The translations under genes and the position numbers were made by a program. A DNA stretch of 55,754 bases from Nocardia arthritidis NBRC 100137 (GTDB taxonomy: Bacteria > Actinomycetota > Actinomycetes > Mycobacteriales > Mycobacteriaceae), in assembly GCF_001612765.1 (NCBI RefSeq), contig NZ_BDBB01000050.1, positions 1-55,754 of the forward strand, given 5' to 3'. Below the pieces are notes generated by a model. The model did not search any database. It was not told where the DNA came from and saw only the letters and a program-made list of their open reading frames with translations. This document shows, piece by piece, positions 53,229-55,754 of this stretch (position 1 is the stretch's first letter; every line of letters starts with the position of its first letter).

Positions 53229-54683
53229 CTACTCCTCGTCTTCCCGCACCAGACCGCGGCGCACCCGGGACGCGTGCTTGCGCTCGGCCGCGCTGACCCG
53301 GTCGGTCTGCTCCAGCCGGATGTCGGTGCCGCGCCCGGTGGGCACCATGTCGATGCCCGCCGATATCTGGGGTTCCCACTCGAACGTCACGTCGCCGATG
53401 GTCACCGGCGCTCCCGGCTCCGCGCCCAGCCGCACCAGCTCGTCTTCCACGCCCAGGCGGGCCAGACGGTCGGCCAGGTAGCCTACGGCCTCGTCGTTGT
53501 CGAACTGGGTCTGCCGCACCCAGCGCTCCGGCCGGGTGCCGCGCACGATGAAGCCACCCGGCTCCTCCGGGTCGGCGAGCACGCTGAACCCGGTGTCGTC
53601 CACCGCGATCGGGCGGATGACCGGGCGCTTGGGCGCGGCCTGCGGATGCTCCTCGCGGTACCGGCGCACCAGATCGGCGAGGGCGAAGGTCAGGGGGCGC
53701 AGGCCCGCCCGGCTCACCGCGGAGATCTCGAACACCGGCCAGCCGCGCTCGCTGAACTCCGCGGTCACCATCTCGGCCAGTTCGGCCGCGTCGGGCACAT
53801 CGATCTTGTTCAAGATCACCACACGCGGCCGGCCCGCCAGGTCACCGAGTGCGGCGTCCGCGCTCAGCGCGGGCTTGTAAGCGGCGAGTTCGGCCTCGAG
53901 CGCGTCGACGTCGGATACCGGGTCGCGGCCCGGCTCCAGCGTCGCGCAGTCCACCACGTGGGCGAGCACCGCGCAGCGCTCGAGGTGCCGCAGGAAGTCC
54001 AGGCCCAGACCGCGCCCCTCGCTGGCCCCAGGGATCAATCCGGGCACATCGGCGACGGTGAAGGTGGTGTCACCGCTGGCGACGACGCCGAGGTTGGGCA
54101 CCAGCGTGGTGAACGGGTAGTCGGCGATCTTCGGCTTGGCCGCCGACAGCACCGAGACCAGCGAGGATTTGCCCGCCGAGGGGAACCCCACGAGCCCGAC
54201 GTCGGCGACCGACTTCAGCTCCAGAACCAGGTCGAGTTCTTCACCGTCCTCGCCGAGCAGCGCGAAGCCCGGCGCCTTGCGGGCTTTCGAAGCCAGCGCG
54301 GCGTTGCCGAGCCCGCCGCGACCGCCGCGCGCGACGATGAAGCGGTTGCCCGAACCGACCAGGTCGACGAGCACCTTGCCGTCGTCGTCGAGTACGACGG
54401 TGCCGTCGGGCACCTTGAGCACAAGATCGGCGCCCTGCTTGCCGTCACGGTTGCCGCCCTCACCCGGCTTGCCGTTGCCCGCCTTCGCGTGCGGGTGGAA
54501 ATGGAAGTCCAACAGGGTGTGCACGTTGGCGTCGACCTCGAGGATGACGTCGCCGCCGTTGCCGCCGTTGCCGCCGTCCGGCCCGCCGAGCGGCTTGAAC
54601 TTCTCACGGTGCACCGAGGCGCAACCGTGGCCGCCTTTACCCGCACGCACATGCAGTACGACACGGTCGATGAACTTGGACAT
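53229..54683 (-). CDS. obgE: GTPase ObgE/CgtA
   Basis: A protein of 484 residues started at ATG 54683 (MSKFIDRVVLHVRAGKGGHG). The N-terminal Obg domain is Gly-rich (GGPDGGNGGNGGDVILEVD). The GTPase core has G1 GFPSAGKSSL, G2 region PFTTLVPNLGVV, G3 DVPGLIPGASEGRGLG, G4 NKIDVP. A C-terminal OCT domain follows (about 340-430; FSVLADPEEPGGFIVRGTRPERWV). ObgE acts in late 50S assembly and stress control. The order rplU-rpmA-obgE-proB is the standard bacterial one. A terminator lies between rpmA and this gene, so obgE may have separate expression. Confidence 0.96.
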   Translation of the reverse strand: MSKFIDRVVLHVRAGKGGHGCASVHREKFKPLGGPDGGNGGNGGDVILEVDANVHTLLDFHFHPHAKAGNGKPGEGGNRDGKQGADLVLKVPDGTVVLDDDGKVLVDLVGSGNRFIVARGGRGGLGNAALASKARKAPGFALLGEDGEELDLVLELKSVADVGLVGFPSAGKSSLVSVLSAAKPKIADYPFTTLVPNLGVVASGDTTFTVADVPGLIPGASEGRGLGLDFLRHLERCAVLAHVVDCATLEPGRDPVSDVDALEAELAAYKPALSADAALGDLAGRPRVVILNKIDVPDAAELAEMVTAEFSERGWPVFEISAVSRAGLRPLTFALADLVRRYREEHPQAAPKRPVIRPIAVDDTGFSVLADPEEPGGFIVRGTRPERWVRQTQFDNDEAVGYLADRLARLGVEDELVRLGAEPGAPVTIGDVTFEWEPQISAGIDMVPTGRGTDIRLEQTDRVSAAERKHASRVRRGLVREDEE

Positions 54684-54703
54684 ACGCCGAATCATCCTCC
54701 TTC

Positions 54704-54730
54704 GGGACTGGTCGTACTGGGACTGGTCGT
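54704..54730. repeat. Direct repeat GGGACTGGTCGT, two copies
   Basis: Two perfect 12-base copies (54704-54715 and 54719-54730) separated by ACT lie in the rpmA-obgE gap, 20 bases before the obgE start. They could be a regulatory site or a replication slip. Confidence 0.6.
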
Positions 54731-54741
54731 TCGAGAACACG

Positions 54742-54774
54742 AAAAACGGGCCAGGGTTTCGAGACCCTGACCCG
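54742..54774 (-). terminator. Intrinsic terminator after rpmA
   Basis: On the minus strand CGGGTCAGGGT and ACCCTGGCCCG pair across a CTCGAA loop (one A/C mismatch in the stem) and are followed by TTTTT. It lies 31-63 bases after the rpmA stop and before obgE. Confidence 0.85.
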
Positions 54775-54804
54775 CTCGCTGTGTATCCGGAAGTGGTTCG
54801 GCGG

Positions 54805-55071
54805 TCAGGCCTGAACCGGCTCCGGGATCACGATGTTGACGGTCTTGCGTCCACGCTTGGTGCCGAACTCGACCGCGCCCGCCGACAGGGCGAACAGGGT
54901 GTCGTCACCGCCACGGCCGACGTTCACGCCGGGGTGGAAGTGGGTGCCGCGCTGACGCACGAGGATCTCGCCCGCCTTGACGGTCTGGCCGCCGAAGCGC
55001 TTGACGCCGAGTCGCTGGGCGTTGGAATCACGCCCGTTGCGGGAGCTGGACGCACCCTTCTTGTGTGCCAT
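54805..55071 (-). CDS. rpmA: 50S ribosomal protein L27
   Basis: A ribosomal protein of 88 residues with the family opening MAHKKGASSSRNGRDSNAQR and GVKRFGGQTVKAGEILVRQRGT. L27 reaches the peptidyl-transferase centre through its N-terminus. The sequence begins at the mature-type MAHKKG, so no Firmicutes-like cleaved leader is present. It follows rplU by 22 bases in the same operon and is closed by a terminator. Confidence 0.98.
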   Translation of the reverse strand: MAHKKGASSSRNGRDSNAQRLGVKRFGGQTVKAGEILVRQRGTHFHPGVNVGRGGDDTLFALSAGAVEFGTKRGRKTVNIVIPEPVQA

Positions 55072-55093
55072 AGCTGGTTCTCCTCGGGATGTC

Positions 55094-55405
55094 TTACTTG
55101 ATGCCGGTGACCTTGAGGACCGTCAGCGGCTGACGGTGACCCTGGCGCTTGTGGTAGCCGGTCTTGTTCTTGAACTTATGGATGCGGATCTTCGGGCCCT
55201 TGGTCTGCTCGACCACCTCGGCGGCCACGGAGATGTCGGCCAGCTTCGCGGCGTCGGTGGTCAGCTCGGCGCCGTCGACGACGAGGACCGGATTCAGCGC
55301 CACGGCGGTGCCCGGCGCGCCCTCGATCTTCTCGACCTTCACCAGGTCACCGACCGCGACCTTGTACTGCTTTCCGCCGGTCTTGACGATCGCGTACGTT
55401 GCCAT
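55094..55405 (-). CDS. rplU: 50S ribosomal protein L21
   Basis: A ribosomal protein of 103 residues, MATYAIVKTGGKQYKVAVGD onward, with the L21 signature IHKFKNKTGYHKRQGHRQPLT near its end. It binds 23S rRNA. It heads the rplU-rpmA operon and is preceded by an unusually long untranslated leader of about 190 bases from the candidate promoter, which may carry autoregulatory structure. Confidence 0.98.
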   Translation of the reverse strand: MATYAIVKTGGKQYKVAVGDLVKVEKIEGAPGTAVALNPVLVVDGAELTTDAAKLADISVAAEVVEQTKGPKIRIHKFKNKTGYHKRQGHRQPLTVLKVTGIK

Positions 55406-55601
55406 CGGTCGGCTGCCCTTCTTCCTGTAGTGCTCGGCACTCGTTCACGCGGCGACACCTCCGGTTTGATGCCACCGGAAACCGCCACACGACTGGTCTG
55501 GTAATCGCCACCGCCTCGGCATCTGGTGGCTCTCGGTACTGAACTGTCGAGAACCGGGCCACGGAGGCAAAAACATGTTGCCACCGGGCAGCGACTGTCC
55601 A

Positions 55602-55631
55602 AGATTACAGGACGGCCACCGCCACGACCAA
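55602..55631 (-). promoter_or_regulatory. Candidate rplU promoter
   Basis: On the minus strand TTGGTC (55631-55626), an 18-base spacer and TAATCT (55607-55602) form a plausible promoter. The transcript would start about 190 bases before the rplU ATG. Confidence 0.5.
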
Positions 55632-55685
55632 ACCGGCGTCCACCCCCGCTCCCGGCCGATGCCACCGGTTCGCTGCCGACACGCA

Positions 55686-55720
55686 CGTGGCCCCCGCCGG
55701 AGGCGCCGGCGGGGGCCACG
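55686..55720 (-). terminator. Perfect 15-base hairpin after the preceding gene
   Basis: CGTGGCCCCCGCCGG pairs perfectly with its complement around a five-base loop. It lies 16 bases after the stop of the gene entering from the right and has no T tract on the minus strand. It probably ends that transcript before the rplU promoter. Confidence 0.75.
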
Positions 55721-55736
55721 GAACGTGCGCGACGAC

Positions 55737-55754
55737 TCAGTGCGACGCGTCCGG
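55737..55754 (-). CDS. Last codons of the gene upstream of rplU, probably rne
   Basis: A stop TGA (55739-55737) is preceded in frame by PDASH to the window edge. By actinobacterial gene order, ribonuclease E/G lies upstream of rplU, and the hairpin that follows fits a gene end. Only five residues are visible, so identity rests on context. Confidence 0.35.
   Translation of the reverse strand, partial: PDASH

Larger units (their letters stand above)
55406..55736. other. Leader and promoter region of rplU
   Basis: This 331-base region holds a strong hairpin near the preceding gene (55686-55720), a promoter-like pair, and a leader able to fold locally, for example the CCGGT and ACCGG segments near 55470. 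No small gene was convincing in either strand. Confidence 0.6.

Noticed and set aside
53142..54770. 542-codon plus-strand frame opposite obgE
   Set aside because: Shadow of obgE; His/Arg/Gln-rich without motifs.

Overview
The window is high-GC actinobacterial chromosome, most likely Nocardia or a close mycolate-containing relative. The evidence is near-universal GC-ending codons, mycothiol-type and ESX-type proteins, and gene order matching the Mycobacterium tuberculosis Rv2404c-Rv2444c interval: lepA and its PemK-like neighbour, rpsT, holA, comEC, comEA, degV, octT, gpgP, rsfS, nadD, VWA, moxR, proA, and finally proB, obgE, rpmA, rplU and probably rne. All names rest on reading translated motifs and remembered synteny; no database search was run.

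Layout. 1-5470: a left-truncated Gly/Pro-rich protein faces a PrrA/PrrB-like two-component system, which converges on lepA. 5471-13459: a structured palindromic element, a PemK-like protein, a DUF5360-like membrane protein, aquaporin, rpsT with a good terminator, an XRE regulator facing an aldo/keto reductase, a mycothiol-dependent isomerase-like enzyme, and holA. 13460-18800: a decayed IS982-like transposase, the comEA-comEC pair, and a decayed GNAT gene. 18802-22738: the minus-strand run nadD-rsfS-gpgP-octT-degV, joining NAD synthesis and ribosome silencing with methylglucose lipopolysaccharide precursor metabolism. 22843-30514: a minus-strand ATPase/chaperone block, proA, MoxR, VWA, a YjbR remnant, an HSP90-family protein and a TPR protein.

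30515-51949 separates proA from proB and looks like accessory DNA: a glutamine synthetase-like/amidohydrolase pair, RtcB, an epoxide hydrolase-like protein, a SLOG-like protein, RecQ fused to a phosphoribosyltransferase-like domain, a ribbon-helix-helix/MazF-type toxin-antitoxin pair, a stand-alone LigD-type polymerase, a 2-hydroxyacid dehydrogenase, GrpB, a lipase/SDR/di-iron/flavin-monooxygenase operon behind a palindromic promoter, MerR, an O-methyltransferase, a small secreted protein, and an orphan EspG/PE-like/PPE cassette. 51950-55754 returns to the conserved backbone: proB, obgE, rpmA, rplU with a long leader, and a few codons of the next gene.

The most interesting items are the translationally linked HSP90-TPR pair whose HSP90 ends in EETE, the palindrome-embedded promoter at 42003-42051, the three-half-site operator over the toxin-antitoxin start, the roughly 220-residue repeat-bearing extension on OctT, the 94-residue insert in the ComEC nuclease-like domain, and a recurrent leaderless promoter arrangement seen at seven genes. 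No CRISPR array, tRNA, rRNA or intact insertion sequence was seen.
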